Source: Ruegeria sp. 6PALISEP08
GTDB taxonomy: Bacteria > Pseudomonadota > Alphaproteobacteria > Rhodobacterales > Rhodobacteraceae
NCBI RefSeq assembly: GCF_001238295.1
Contig: NZ_LGXZ01000005.1
Span: forward strand, 1-64,000
DNA length: 64,000 bases
Direction: 5' to 3'
Below the pieces are notes generated by a model. It was not told the DNA's origin. It ran no database searches and was given only the letters and a program-made list of their open reading frames with translations. The position numbers and the translations under genes are program-made. Below, in pieces: positions 33,880 to 43,624 of this stretch. Position 1 is the stretch's first letter. The number at the start of each line of letters is the position of its first letter.

Positions 33880-34137
33880 TCAAGCCGTTGCGCCCTTGAG
33901 GCGAATGGCCGTGCCCAGGCTGCCTGCACAGACGCCAACTACAACGGCTATGATCAGTTCCAAAGCCTCCACCTGGGCAAACTGAAATCCAGCAAAAACC
34001 AGCGTTTCAAACACGCCGACAGCGCCCCCCAAAACTGCGCCAAGCCACAGCTTGCGGGTCATCATGCCAAGGGCCAGTCCCAAAATGCCTGGCAAGCTCA
34101 GGATGGTGCCGCCGATGGTTCCAAGTACTTCTAGCAT
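33880..34137 (-). CDS. Small hydrophobic protein at the end of the nap operon
   Basis: An 85-residue protein almost entirely hydrophobic, with Gly-rich segments (GGTILSLPGILGLALGMM, LGAVLGGAVGVFETLVFAG, LIIAVVVGVCAGSLG) that form three likely membrane helices. It starts 13 bases after the napC stop, with GGGGG upstream, so it is co-transcribed with napC. No family recognised. It could be an accessory membrane subunit for nitrate reduction or quinol handling, but that is guesswork from position. Confidence 0.6.
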   Translation of the reverse strand: MLEVLGTIGGTILSLPGILGLALGMMTRKLWLGAVLGGAVGVFETLVFAGFQFAQVEALELIIAVVVGVCAGSLGTAIRLKGATA

Positions 34138-34150
34138 TGCCGCCCCCTCA

Positions 34151-34843
34151 TCAATTCGAGTTGTTATTCAAAAAGTCGCGGATATCGTCACCCGAAGCGG
34201 TTGCGTGCTCCTGCAGAACCTCGCCCTCAATGGCTTCGGCCACCTTCTCATATTCTTCCAGGTAGTTCGGCGGCAGGCTGTGTGCGATGCCCTGATGGCA
34301 ATCGATACAGGTCATACCGGTGTCAATGGCGCGCTGGTGTTCCGACGCGGCGCGGGTTTCCTGAATGGTGAAGTCCATGTAGTCGAAATTGTGGCAGTTG
34401 CGGCATTCGCGGCTGTCGGACGCTTTCATTTTTTTCCACACGGCAGAGGCCATTGCCAGACGGTGATCCTCGTATTTCTCAGGCGTGCTGATGGTTCCGA
34501 CAAGCTCGTGATAGACGTCTTTCACTGCCATGATCTTGGCTTTGATCTTGTGATTCCATTCATCCGGAACGTGGCAATCGGAACAGATCGCACGCACACC
34601 AGAGTGGTTGTTGTAGTGGATCGTCTCGCGGTATTCGCCCAAGTTCGTCTCCATTGTGTGGCACGAGACACAGAACTCTTCGGTGTTTGTCAATTCCAGG
34701 GTCCAGTGAAATCCACCCCAGAACAGGATACCGGCCAGAAAGCCGGCGAGGATCAAAAAGCCCGAGCTGAACATCACCGCAGGCGTCCAGATCGCGTTCC
34801 AGAGGCGACCAAGCAAGCCGCGTTTTTCGGGGGAGTCTGCCAT
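34151..34843 (-). CDS. napC: NapC tetraheme quinol dehydrogenase
   Basis: A 230-residue membrane-anchored cytochrome. One N-terminal helix (about 18-42) is followed by four CxxCH motifs: CVSCH, CSDCH, CRNCH and CIDCH. This is the NapC/NirT pattern. NapC oxidises quinol and passes electrons to NapAB in the periplasm. It is the last of napFDAGHBC, 29 bases after napB. Length and heme spacing are normal for the family, and a strong GGAG-type site precedes the ATG. Confidence 0.95.
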   Translation of the reverse strand: MADSPEKRGLLGRLWNAIWTPAVMFSSGFLILAGFLAGILFWGGFHWTLELTNTEEFCVSCHTMETNLGEYRETIHYNNHSGVRAICSDCHVPDEWNHKIKAKIMAVKDVYHELVGTISTPEKYEDHRLAMASAVWKKMKASDSRECRNCHNFDYMDFTIQETRAASEHQRAIDTGMTCIDCHQGIAHSLPPNYLEEYEKVAEAIEGEVLQEHATASGDDIRDFLNNNSN

Positions 34844-34872
34844 GTCGGTGCTCCTTTCAGTCTTGCGTTGGA

Positions 34873-35310
34873 TCAGTTGCCGGCGGAGGGCTCGAACACG
34901 TTTTCAACTAGTGGCGGCGCGTCTGCCTGCGGAACGTGGCACTGGTTGCAGAAGTACCGGGTTCCGGCAACCTGATCCAACTCGCGGCCTTCGCGATCCA
35001 GATAGTGGGTCATCGACAAAGTCGGTGCATTGCGCTCACCCGCTTTGGACCAGTCATGGCAGGACAGGCATTGATTGGTGCGTACATCGATCTGATATTG
35101 CTCGACCGAGTGTGGGATCAGCGGCGGCTGCTGGCGATAGTTGCGCTGCATCCGTCCTTCAACGTTCTTGTGGATTTGATCCAGCGGGATCGGCTCGTCC
35201 ACTTCCGCGCCTCGCAGGGTTTCGACCTGTGCAGATTGTGCAAGGGCCCATCCGCTCAGCAATAATACGGGTAGAAGGGCAATTCCGCCTGTAACGATTG
35301 TTTTTTTCAT
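34873..35310 (-). CDS. napB: NapB diheme electron-transfer subunit
   Basis: A 145-residue periplasmic cytochrome. It has a signal peptide (residues 1-24, cut after ALAQSA) and two heme motifs, CLSCHD and CNQCHV. NapB takes electrons from NapC and passes them to NapA. It sits between napH (12-base gap) and napC. Confidence 0.93.
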   Translation of the reverse strand: MKKTIVTGGIALLPVLLLSGWALAQSAQVETLRGAEVDEPIPLDQIHKNVEGRMQRNYRQQPPLIPHSVEQYQIDVRTNQCLSCHDWSKAGERNAPTLSMTHYLDREGRELDQVAGTRYFCNQCHVPQADAPPLVENVFEPSAGN

Positions 35311-35322
35311 CTTGGCACTCCC

Positions 35323-36240
35323 CTAGATAGGTCTGGCAGCGCGCGGCTCAGGCGCGGCAACTGGATCGGAAGGTTGAACGACGTGGTCGTCGAACCGGTG
35401 AGTAAAGTTAAAGACATCGACCGCGCAGACATCGATACAGCGTCCGCAGTTTGTGCAGTCGGGTGACAGGATCAGTGGTGTGCTTCCCGGCTTGCCTTTC
35501 AGCGCGGGTGAGATCACCTGATTTTCCGGGCAAACCGCGTAACAATCCATGCAGTCATCACAGGCGGTCCGTTTGGTGGCGCTGATCCGCAGTAGGCTTT
35601 TTGACCCGATCAGGCCATAGAACGCTCCGACCGGGCACAGATGCCCGCACCAGCCATGGCGTGAAACGAACACGTCAAAGACAAAGATGGCAGCGATCAT
35701 GGCCCAGACAAAGCCCATGCCGAAGATCAGCCCGCGATGCAGCATGGTGATCGGATTGATCAATTCCCACGCGATCACGCCGCTCAGCCCCGAGACAAGC
35801 AGGACAGTTGCAAGGATCCACAGGCGTGTGCCGCGTTTGGGTTGCCATCCTTTCGGCAGGTCCAGCTTGCGGTGCAGCCAGTTCGCCGCATCCGTCACCG
35901 GGTTGATGGGACAAACCCAGGAACAATAGACTCTGCCGCCGATCAGAGCGTAGGTCACCAGAACGATGAGCCCGCCAATCAGCGCCGTCATCTCGGGCCA
36001 GTGGCCCGAGACGGCGCTCTGCAACAGGATGAAGGGATCGGTCAATGGCAACACGCCCAGTGTCAGCGATCCTGCCAAAGTGCCTTGGACGATCCAGATG
36101 CCGAACCATGGGCCCAGCAAAAACAGAACCAGAAAGAACAACTGACTTGTACGCCGCAATAGCAGATAACGATGCGCGCCAAGCCAGCCTTTGCTGGCGA
36201 CAGCTTCCTGACCGACAGGCATATGTGTGCGGGCGCTCAT
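35323..36240 (-). CDS. napH: NapH membrane iron-sulfur protein
   Basis: A 305-residue membrane ferredoxin-type protein. It has four predicted membrane helices and the pair of CxxxCP loops ([18 protein letters not shown]) seen in NapH/NosR-type proteins. Two cytosolic [4Fe-4S] motifs, [15 protein letters not shown] and [13 protein letters not shown], are near the end. With NapG it forms an alternative quinol route to NapA. Its start overlaps the napG stop by 4 bases (ATGA). Confidence 0.93.
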   Translation of the reverse strand: MSARTHMPVGQEAVASKGWLGAHRYLLLRRTSQLFFLVLFLLGPWFGIWIVQGTLAGSLTLGVLPLTDPFILLQSAVSGHWPEMTALIGGLIVLVTYALIGGRVYCSWVCPINPVTDAANWLHRKLDLPKGWQPKRGTRLWILATVLLVSGLSGVIAWELINPITMLHRGLIFGMGFVWAMIAAIFVFDVFVSRHGWCGHLCPVGAFYGLIGSKSLLRISATKRTACDDCMDCYAVCPENQVISPALKGKPGSTPLILSPDCTNCGRCIDVCAVDVFNFTHRFDDHVVQPSDPVAAPEPRAARPI

Positions 36241-37055
36241 TGTCCGACCGCCGGTAAGTCATACCCCGGGGCAAACCCGCCCGGAGCGACCAAGTTGTCT
36301 GTGCCGGGTCCAGGCAAACGGTCGGGCAGATCGATGATCCCCTCGACCACCGGCGCGCCCTTGGCGGCCTTTTCTTCCCAGCCCTTACGGTAATGCTCTG
36401 CCGAGCTGCCGCGCGCCAGCCGTGCGGGCAGGACTTTGATGGCAGCTTCGGGCAGAACACAGCTTTTTTCGCACATACCACAACCAGTACAGCGATCGGC
36501 ATGGACGGTCGGAATGAACAGCGCGTGATGGCCTGACCGGGTATTATGCGCGGCTTCCAATGTGATCGCGTCGTCAATGACGGGGCAGACGCGATAACAA
36601 ACGTCGCACCGCAGGCCTAGGAAGTTCAGGCAGTTTTCCTGATCGACCAGCACCGCGACGCCCATCTCGGCATCGTCGATATTGTCCAGCCCAGGGTCCA
36701 ATGCGCCAGTGGGACATGCGGCGACACAGGGAATGTCGTCGCACATTTCACAGGGAATATCCCGCGCGGTGAAATACGGCGTTCCCGTCGCAACCGCGTC
36801 GGAACCAAGCTCGGCCAGTTTTAGGGTATCGTAGGGACAATCCCGCACGCACAAACCGCAACGGATGCAGGCCGACAGAAACTCCTTTTCCGGCAATGCG
36901 CCGGGCGGGCGCAAAGCCTCGGCTGGCAGAGCGCGGGCGTCGCGGGCCAGATAGGCCAGCACCGACCCGGCGACCACGCAGCCGCCCGCCGCCCGGGCCG
37001 AGTCCTGCAGGAACCGACGCCGCTGCGGCGAAAGGGGTTTGTCGACAAGAGACAT
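36237..37055 (-). CDS. napG: NapG periplasmic ferredoxin-type protein
   Basis: A 272-residue protein with an N-terminal twin-arginine-like signal ([19 protein letters not shown]). Four cysteine clusters follow: [37 protein letters not shown] and [11 protein letters not shown], giving four predicted [4Fe-4S] centres. It partners with NapH to deliver electrons towards NapA. It lies 27 bases after napA and overlaps napH by 4 bases. Confidence 0.93.
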   Translation of the reverse strand: MSLVDKPLSPQRRRFLQDSARAAGGCVVAGSVLAYLARDARALPAEALRPPGALPEKEFLSACIRCGLCVRDCPYDTLKLAELGSDAVATGTPYFTARDIPCEMCDDIPCVAACPTGALDPGLDNIDDAEMGVAVLVDQENCLNFLGLRCDVCYRVCPVIDDAITLEAAHNTRSGHHALFIPTVHADRCTGCGMCEKSCVLPEAAIKVLPARLARGSSAEHYRKGWEEKAAKGAPVVEGIIDLPDRLPGPGTDNLVAPGGFAPGYDLPAVGQ

Positions 37056-37082
37056 GGGAATTAACCGTACAATCCTTGCTGG

Positions 37083-39575
37083 TTACGCGCGCTCGATCTT
37101 ACAGGCGCACTTCTTGAAGTCGGTCTCTTTCGACAGCGGGCAGGTCGCGTCCAGCGTCAGCTTGTTGGTCAGCTGGCTTTCGTCAAACCACGGCATGAAG
37201 ACCAGACCGCGCGGCACCTTGTTCCGACCCCGGGTTTCGACCCGGCTGGTAACCTCGCCACGGCGGGTGGACAGAACAATCTCCTGACCCCGGCGCAAAC
37301 CGCGATCCTTGGCGTCCTGCGGGTGCATGTAAACCACGGCGGCAGGATAGGCGCGGTGCAGTTCCGGCACCCGGCGTGTCATCGAACCTGAATGCCAGTG
37401 CTCGAGCACGCGACCGGTGCACAGCCACAGATCGAATTCCGCATCCGGCTCTTCTGCGGCAGGCTCATACGGCGCAAAGATAATCTTGGCCTTACCATCC
37501 TTGTGACCATAGAACTCAACACCGGCGCCCTCTGATACATATGGGTCATAGCCTTCGCGGAAACGGTAAAGCGTTTCTTTACCGTCCACGACTGGCCAGC
37601 GCAGACCACGAGCCTGGTGATAAACTTCGAACGGTGCCAGATCGTGCGCGTGCCCACGTCCGAACTCGGCATATTCCTCGAACAGGCCCTTCTGCACGTA
37701 GTATCCGAAATGCTCGGATTCGTCGTTGTCGAAACCTTCAGCAGTTTCCGACAGCGGGAATTTATCGATGCTGCCATTGGTGAACAGAACGTCATACATG
37801 GTCTTGCCGCGGTGTTCCGGCATGGTGGCCAGCAACTCTTCGCCCCAGACCTCTTCGACAGTGAAGCGTTTCGAGAATTCCATCACTTGCCAGACGTCCG
37901 ACTTGGCCTCGCCCGGTGCCTTGACCTGCTGGCGCCAGAATTGCGTGCGGCGTTCGGCGTTGCCATAGGCGCCTTCCTTCTCGACCCACATGGCGGTGGG
38001 CAGGATCAGGTCAGCGGAAACGGCGGTAACTGTTGGATAGGGGTCTGAAACAGTGATGAAGTTTTCCGGGTTGCGATAACCGGGATACCCTTCTTCGTTG
38101 ATGTTCGGCGCGGCCTGCATGTTGTTGGTGCACTGAACCCAATAGGCGTTCAGATCGCCATCCTTCAGCTTGCGGTGCTGCAGCACGGCGTGGAAGCCGG
38201 GCTTGGCCGGAATGGTGCCAGCCGGCACGTTCCAGGCAGTCTCGCAGATCTCGCGATGCTTGTCGTTCATCACCACCATGTCAGCGGGCAGACGGTGGGC
38301 AAAGGTGCCGACTTCGCGCGCGGTACCACAGGCCGACGGCTGACCGGTCAGCGAGAAGGGCGAATTGCCGGGTTCCGAAATCTTGCCCACCAGCAGGTGA
38401 ACGTTGTACATCAACGAGTTCACCCAGGACCCGCGGGTGTGCTGGTTGAAGCCCATGGTCCACAGGCTCATGACCTTGCGGTTGGGGTCAGCATATTGCT
38501 TGGCCAGACGCTCCAGCTTGTCAGCGGGAACACCGGACAGTTCCGCAGTGTATTCCAGCGTGTATTCCGAAACGGCCTCGGCATATTCTTCGAAGCTGAT
38601 CGGATCCATCTTGCCGACATTGGGGTTTTCGGCCGCTTCTTGCAGCGGGTGGTTGTCCCGCAGACCATAGCCGATATCAGTCGCCGTTTTGGTGATGTTG
38701 ACGTGGTTCTTGACGAACTCTTCGTTCACCGCACCGTTCTGGATGATGTAATTGGCGATATAGTTCAGGATCGCCAGATCGGTTTGCGGTGCAAAGACCA
38801 TGCCATTGTCGGCCAACTCGAACGAGCGGTGCTCGTAAGTCGACAGAACATGAACTTCCGAGCCGGGCTTGGTCAGGCGCGTGTCGGTCAGACGCGACCA
38901 CAGGATCGGGTGCATCTCGGCCATGTTCGACCCCCAAAGCACGAAGGTGTCGGCGTGCTCAAAGTCGTCATAACACCCCATCGGCTCATCAATGCCGAAA
39001 GTGCGCATAAAGCCAACCACGGCTGAGGCCATGCAATGACGCGCGTTCGGGTCGATGTTGTTCGACCGGAAACCAGCTTTCATCATCTTGGCAGCTGCAT
39101 AGCCTTCCCAGACGGTCCACTGGCCTGAACCGAACATGCCGACGCTGGTCGGGCCTTTCTTGGCCAGGGCTTCTTTCCACTTGGCGGCCATCACGTCAAA
39201 AGCTTCATCCCAGCTGACCGGCTCGAATTCACCGTTTTTGTCGTAAACGCCGTTGGTCTTGCGCAGCAGAGGCGTGGTCAGGCGGTCCTTGCCGTACATA
39301 ATCTTGGACAGGAAATAGCCTTTGATACAGTTCAGGCCCCGGTTTACCGGCGCGTCCGGGTCGCCTTGCGTAGCAACCACACGACCGTCTTTGGTGCCGA
39401 CCAGAACCGAGCAGCCTGTGCCACAGAACCGGCAGGCGGCCTTATCCCAGCGGATATCGGGCGCGCCGGTTTGAGCGTTGGCCTGACCGGTCGCCATGGG
39501 AATGCCGGCAGCCGAGGCGGTTGCGGCAGCGGCAGATGCCTTGAGGAAAGTACGACGGGATTCAGAGATGGTCAT
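37083..39575 (-). CDS. napA: NapA periplasmic nitrate reductase catalytic subunit
   Basis: An 830-residue molybdoenzyme that reduces nitrate to nitrite in the periplasm. A Tat signal opens it ([13 protein letters not shown]). The [4Fe-4S] ligands are C48, C51, C55 and C83. The molybdenum ligand is C181 ([12 protein letters not shown]). Length is normal for NapA and no truncation is seen. The ATG overlaps the napD stop by 4 bases (ATGA), which couples its translation to that of its chaperone. Confidence 0.97.
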   Translation of the reverse strand: MTISESRRTFLKASAAAATASAAGIPMATGQANAQTGAPDIRWDKAACRFCGTGCSVLVGTKDGRVVATQGDPDAPVNRGLNCIKGYFLSKIMYGKDRLTTPLLRKTNGVYDKNGEFEPVSWDEAFDVMAAKWKEALAKKGPTSVGMFGSGQWTVWEGYAAAKMMKAGFRSNNIDPNARHCMASAVVGFMRTFGIDEPMGCYDDFEHADTFVLWGSNMAEMHPILWSRLTDTRLTKPGSEVHVLSTYEHRSFELADNGMVFAPQTDLAILNYIANYIIQNGAVNEEFVKNHVNITKTATDIGYGLRDNHPLQEAAENPNVGKMDPISFEEYAEAVSEYTLEYTAELSGVPADKLERLAKQYADPNRKVMSLWTMGFNQHTRGSWVNSLMYNVHLLVGKISEPGNSPFSLTGQPSACGTAREVGTFAHRLPADMVVMNDKHREICETAWNVPAGTIPAKPGFHAVLQHRKLKDGDLNAYWVQCTNNMQAAPNINEEGYPGYRNPENFITVSDPYPTVTAVSADLILPTAMWVEKEGAYGNAERRTQFWRQQVKAPGEAKSDVWQVMEFSKRFTVEEVWGEELLATMPEHRGKTMYDVLFTNGSIDKFPLSETAEGFDNDESEHFGYYVQKGLFEEYAEFGRGHAHDLAPFEVYHQARGLRWPVVDGKETLYRFREGYDPYVSEGAGVEFYGHKDGKAKIIFAPYEPAAEEPDAEFDLWLCTGRVLEHWHSGSMTRRVPELHRAYPAAVVYMHPQDAKDRGLRRGQEIVLSTRRGEVTSRVETRGRNKVPRGLVFMPWFDESQLTNKLTLDATCPLSKETDFKKCACKIERA

Positions 39576-39865
39576 TGCATGGGCCTCCTGCTGGTCGGTT
39601 GGCTTTGGGCATTGGATTGCGGAGATGCCTCCGCGAGATCTTCGAAGTGGTGATAGGTCAGCGACAGTGAGATCACGCCGGGGATCTGGTGCAGATCCAT
39701 GATGGTGTCCGAGGCCAGCCGGTCGGCTGTATCCTCTACAACCACCACAAACCGACCATCCTCGGCTTCGGCATGAAGCTCGACGCCTTGGGTGCCGGTC
39801 ATCACCGCACGTGCCGCGTCGGTGTGATCGGGGGCGATGTGGACGAGACAGCCACAGATATTCAT
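39572..39865 (-). CDS. napD: NapD Tat-chaperone for NapA
   Basis: A 97-residue NapD-type protein beginning MNICGCLVH and containing [19 protein letters not shown]. NapD binds the NapA signal peptide and delays export until cofactor insertion. The start at 39865 was chosen because a full GGAGGTGA ribosome site precedes it and it overlaps the napF stop by 4 bases. The frame open from 39946 lies within napF. It has a Gln/Ser/Pro-rich tail of about 20 residues. Confidence 0.92.
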   Translation of the reverse strand: MNICGCLVHIAPDHTDAARAVMTGTQGVELHAEAEDGRFVVVVEDTADRLASDTIMDLHQIPGVISLSLTYHHFEDLAEASPQSNAQSQPTSRRPMQ

Positions 39866-40377
39866 AAAGTCACCTCCGGGTGTTGTGGGGTGGGGCGGTG
39901 CATCGCTATGGCCCCGGCTGGGCACGCGGCGGAACAGCTGCCGCATCCGATGCAGGCTTCGAAATCAAGCGCAGGCTCCGCCCGTCCGCCCAGTTGCAGG
40001 CGAAAGCGGATGGCGTCCTGCTCGCAATTGTCCTGGCACACGCGGCAACTCACCCCGTTCATTGACAGGCAGCTTGCGGCCTCAATCTGCGCACGCCACG
40101 GCCATTCGGCCACGCGTTCAGGCAACAATGCTGGGGTTGGACAGGCTTCAGCGCAGTCACCACACATTGTGCAGCCGCTGGCGGAAAGGTCCAGAACAGG
40201 AAAACCGCTGTCGTCGAATGTGATGATGTCTTCCGGACAGGCCCCGGCGCAGTCTTCGCAACGTGTGCACAGATCGCTGAAGCCAGATGCAACTGCCCCG
40301 GGTGGACGAATAGCATCGCGGTCCTCCCGCAGGATGCGCGCGCTCAGAAAAGCGCGTCTGCTCGTCATCTGGCTCAT
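39862..40377 (-). CDS. napF: NapF iron-sulfur accessory protein
   Basis: A 171-residue ferredoxin-like protein with three [4Fe-4S] clusters: [13 protein letters not shown] (about residue 38), [13 protein letters not shown] (about 73) and [16 protein letters not shown] (about 143). Another cysteine group, [13 protein letters not shown], lies between. NapF is cytoplasmic and thought to help mature NapA. It is first in napFDAGHBC and is preceded by a FNR/Dnr box 70 bases upstream of its ATG. Confidence 0.92.
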   Translation of the reverse strand: MSQMTSRRAFLSARILREDRDAIRPPGAVASGFSDLCTRCEDCAGACPEDIITFDDSGFPVLDLSASGCTMCGDCAEACPTPALLPERVAEWPWRAQIEAASCLSMNGVSCRVCQDNCEQDAIRFRLQLGGRAEPALDFEACIGCGSCSAACPAGAIAMHRPTPQHPEVTL

Positions 40378-40447
40378 AGCTGGCGACTCGAATTTGGAAA
40401 GATAGGTTCGCGTCTCTACTTCCTAGCGGTCTGAAACCGCGCACGAT

Positions 40448-40461
40448 TTGACCTATATCAT
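40448..40461. promoter_or_regulatory. FNR/Dnr-type box upstream of napF
   Basis: TTGAC-CTAT-ATCAT matches TTGAY-N4-RTCAA except for the last base. It lies 70 bases before the napF ATG in the 130-base gap between napF and the end of nosX. A Crp/Fnr-type regulator is expected to bind here. Confidence 0.6.
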
Positions 40462-40507
40462 ATTTTTCGAGAATTTTTTTGACCGATCTGAGAATTGTGA
40501 TCCATTG

Positions 40508-41404
40508 TCATACATTCAACTCGACACGGGCTTCGGAGAAGCGCCCTGCGATCCCTTTTGCTTTGCCGGCAGACGCTGCGCAAATCGCCGTGGACAGCCC
40601 ATCTGCAATTGCCGCTTCCGGGGCGGAAACCGAAACGGTTCTGTCACGGCTTGCGGGCCCATCGGGGGTAATGATGTGCCCGAATCCCTGGCTAAGCTGA
40701 GTCGCCAGCGAAGACGATGTCGCCACTGACCGGTCGCGCAATTCAATCCGCTTCAGAACCGTCTGATCCGGCGTTGCCAGTCCAACTTTCCAGGGTGTAC
40801 CATCACCCCGCGCGCCCAAAGCGGCAACCTCGCCCATATCAATCAGAATGTCGCTTAGACCGAAGCTGCGCAGCAGTGCCGCGATCCGATCCGTGATCGC
40901 ACCCTGTGCAATGCCGTTCAACGTCAGGGCCGACTGGCCGGGCATGGGAAGACGCACGGCCGAAGCATCGAAAGACACCTGTTCCCAGCCTACCACTTGC
41001 TGAATTTCATCCAAGTCTTCAGGACGTGCCCCCGTTGCCAATGCGTACCACAGGGGTTGAATGCTTGGATCAAATGCTCCGTCCGAGGCCTGATGCAGCG
41101 CTGCGCACAGGCTCAGCACGTTCAACAATTCAGGAGCCGGCGCTGTCAGAACACCGTCGCGATTCAAGCGGCTGAGCTGCGACTTGGGGCGATACAAGCT
41201 GAAGATGTCCTCCAGCCGGGCAACTTCGGTCTCGACGGCGGCAATGACAGGTGCGGCTTCAGCGTCCGTTAGCCCGACCAACCGCAAACTCGCAGCGGCA
41301 CCCAACGCAGTGCCCTGCCAGCGCGCGTCATAGGCCGTAGCCGGAGTGGCCGCAGCACAGGCGGCTGAGATGATCAGAAATCGGCGGCGGGACAGGGCGG
41401 TCAT
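40508..41404 (-). CDS. nosX: NosX, ApbE-type FAD:protein FMN transferase
   Basis: A 298-residue ApbE-family protein with a Tat-like signal (SRRRFLIISAACAAATPATA). Seen: LEDIFSLYRPKSQLSRLNRDG, SDGAFDPSIQPLW, and the conserved DIGEVAALG-type loop LIDMGEVAALGARGDG. ApbE proteins attach FMN to a threonine, here probably in NosR. NosX is needed for NosZ activity in Paracoccus. It is last in nosCRZDFYLX and its start overlaps the nosL stop by 4 bases. Confidence 0.92.
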   Translation of the reverse strand: MTALSRRRFLIISAACAAATPATAYDARWQGTALGAAASLRLVGLTDAEAAPVIAAVETEVARLEDIFSLYRPKSQLSRLNRDGVLTAPAPELLNVLSLCAALHQASDGAFDPSIQPLWYALATGARPEDLDEIQQVVGWEQVSFDASAVRLPMPGQSALTLNGIAQGAITDRIAALLRSFGLSDILIDMGEVAALGARGDGTPWKVGLATPDQTVLKRIELRDRSVATSSSLATQLSQGFGHIITPDGPASRDRTVSVSAPEAAIADGLSTAICAASAGKAKGIAGRFSEARVELNV

Positions 41405-41916
41405 ACAGGGGTCTCCAACTTCAGATCAAGATCAACAGGGCCGAGCACTTCGGCATCCGGGATGTCAGGCAGACCCAACGAGGTTCCGCCGTAGATCTCG
41501 ATGAATGCCTGGGCATCAGCAGGATTGGCAAAGGGCACCACTTCGCGCGCACCCATGCCGCCTGCCACATCGGCCCCAACAACGAAGGTCGCACCATCAG
41601 CCGCGATCCAGTTCGAGATGCCCGGCTGTCGCCAACTTGGCGCGATGCCCATATCGCTGACATAGACGGCAGTTATGTCGGCATCACGCTCAGGGCTTTT
41701 GAGGTATGCGACCATGTCGCGCACCTGTGCAAAGAACAGCGGTGCGGGATACCCCTCCAGATGGATCTGCCCCTTGGGTCCGCCATGTTCGGCTATGTTC
41801 ATCTGGCAGAAAAAGCTCAGCGCATCGGTGGTCAGATCGACCGGATCGGGAGCCTCGGCGACATCTTCCTTGCAAGCAACCAACGCGATCAACGCGATCA
41901 GGGCGAGGTGTTTCAT
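41401..41916 (-). CDS. nosL: NosL lipoprotein copper chaperone
   Basis: A 171-residue lipoprotein. The lipobox is LVAC with C15 as lipidation site. The copper-binding C-x-M motif is FFCQMNIAEHGGPKGQIHL. NosL delivers Cu(I) for NosZ CuZ assembly at the outer-membrane or periplasmic side. The start at 41916 was chosen for the signal peptide and the 4-base overlap with nosY. The frame is open from 41997 inside nosY. Confidence 0.93.
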   Translation of the reverse strand: MKHLALIALIALVACKEDVAEAPDPVDLTTDALSFFCQMNIAEHGGPKGQIHLEGYPAPLFFAQVRDMVAYLKSPERDADITAVYVSDMGIAPSWRQPGISNWIAADGATFVVGADVAGGMGAREVVPFANPADAQAFIEIYGGTSLGLPDIPDAEVLGPVDLDLKLETPV

Positions 41917-42734
41917 GGCTCGACCCTCCGGAATGCCAGCCGCGCAAGAGCAAAGCCTATGACCGGCCAGATCAACAAAGAGGCGGGCGCGGCCCATACG
42001 GGCAATGCCTGAGCGGCCCCGGTCATGCCTGATGCCATTGCTACGCCCTCAGTCGCAGCAATGTTCCACAAACGGAATGCGTCGGCCGGGTTGGCCACCA
42101 TCACCCATGGAAAGACGGATTGGGTGAAGGCGCCGCCCTTATCCATGACGACAGCCCCCAACAGGCCCAGATCATAGAGGACGACAAAAACCAGCCAAAG
42201 CCCGGCCGACAGACCTGCTGCCGCCGTAGCGCCCCTCGCCAGAGCTGACAGCAGGTATCCCAGCGCCAGAAACACGGCGCCCAACAGAATCGAGGTGAGG
42301 ATGAGGCGGACCAGAGCCATCAGGCTCTCTTGCCCTGCACCACCAAAGTAAGCGGCCACTGCGCCTGCGGTGCCGAAACCCACGGTCATGGCAAAAGCCA
42401 GCGCCGCAAGATGGGCGGTGAATTTGCCCAACAATATTTCTCCGCGCCCCGCAGGGTAGGACAGGAGCAGCGACAGGCTGCCCCGGTCCACGTCGCCTGC
42501 GATAGCGTCGAAAGCGATCATCAAGGCCAGCAGCGGTGCGAGGTAAACCGACAAAGTAGTCATCGATGCGACCGAAACGGTCAGCATGTCGACGCCCAGT
42601 GTGCCAGTTGGTGCGCTGCCTGCGAAGGTGAGGGCCAAAGCGAACAGAACCATGATCAGTGTGGCGACCAGCAGCCAGCGATTGCGGCGAAGGATCAGCA
42701 TCTCGGTGCGGGTGATGGCGAGGAAGCGGGTCAT
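41913..42734 (-). CDS. nosY: NosY ABC transporter permease
   Basis: A 273-residue membrane protein with six hydrophobic segments and an ABC-2-like layout (DRGSLSLLLSYPAGRGEILLGKF). It partners with NosF and NosD in CuZ-site maturation. It overlaps nosF and nosL by 4 bases each (ATGA). Confidence 0.93.
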   Translation of the reverse strand: MTRFLAITRTEMLILRRNRWLLVATLIMVLFALALTFAGSAPTGTLGVDMLTVSVASMTTLSVYLAPLLALMIAFDAIAGDVDRGSLSLLLSYPAGRGEILLGKFTAHLAALAFAMTVGFGTAGAVAAYFGGAGQESLMALVRLILTSILLGAVFLALGYLLSALARGATAAAGLSAGLWLVFVVLYDLGLLGAVVMDKGGAFTQSVFPWVMVANPADAFRLWNIAATEGVAMASGMTGAAQALPVWAAPASLLIWPVIGFALARLAFRRVEP

Positions 42735-43624
42735 AGCCTCTCCTCCTGTGCGTAATAACGATAGAGATCTTCCAGTTTCGGTGGCGTCATCTCGACGTCA
42801 GCCACCGCATCGCCCATGCCAGCGATGCGGCGCAGGGCTTCCATCTTATCGGACGGGGTACAGAGCAGCTCCACCGATGCGCCATTGATACGGCTGCCAC
42901 CCAGTTCGGCGGCCAGGGCATCAGCGTTGGCACTGGCGCGCACCTTCAAGCGGATTGGTAGACCTGCCAGCGCCGACAGGTTGTTTAGCGTGTCGTCCGC
43001 CACCATCCGGCCCTTGCGCATGATGGCGATGCGGTCGGTGCGGGCCTCGACCTCGGTCAGCGCGTGGGACGCGATCAACACGGCAGTGCCCTGCGCGGCC
43101 AGCTCGTCGATGATGGCATAGAGATCCTGCCGGGAAATCGGGTCCAGGCCCGAGGTTGGTTCGTCCAGTAGCGCCACTTTCGGCTGGCCCAGCAAAACCT
43201 GCGCCAGACCCAGACGTTGCCGCATCCCTTTGGAATAAGCGCCGATCCGGCGGTCCAAAGCATCGCTGAGGCCAACGCGATCCAACAGGCCGGGCACATC
43301 GGCCTTTGCGCCGGACAACTTGGCGAACAGGGTCAACTGTTCTCGCCCTGTTAACGCCGGATGAAACGACACCGCCTCGGGCAGATATGCCGTTTCCTGC
43401 CGTGCCTGTGCGCTGCCGGGGGTTGCGTCTCCGATCCGAATGGCTCCGCCGTGGATCGGCGTCAGGCCGAGGATGGTTTTGATCAGGGTCGACTTGCCCG
43501 CGCCGTTATGGCCCAGCAGCGCCACGCGCTGGCCAGAGGCAAGGGACAGGGTGATATCGTCAAGAACGCGGGTTTTCCCTCGGTCCTTGAGAACATGGTC
43601 AATTGACAGGGCCTTATCCGTCAT
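42731..43624 (-). CDS. nosF: NosF ABC transporter ATPase
   Basis: A 297-residue ATPase. Walker A GHNGAGKST, signature YSKGMRQRLGLAQ, Walker B VALLDEPTSGLD and the His-switch ASHALTEVE are present. It powers NosY for maturation of NosZ. Its start overlaps the nosD stop by 11 bases. Confidence 0.95.
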   Translation of the reverse strand: MTDKALSIDHVLKDRGKTRVLDDITLSLASGQRVALLGHNGAGKSTLIKTILGLTPIHGGAIRIGDATPGSAQARQETAYLPEAVSFHPALTGREQLTLFAKLSGAKADVPGLLDRVGLSDALDRRIGAYSKGMRQRLGLAQVLLGQPKVALLDEPTSGLDPISRQDLYAIIDELAAQGTAVLIASHALTEVEARTDRIAIMRKGRMVADDTLNNLSALAGLPIRLKVRASANADALAAELGGSRINGASVELLCTPSDKMEALRRIAGMGDAVADVEMTPPKLEDLYRYYAQEERL

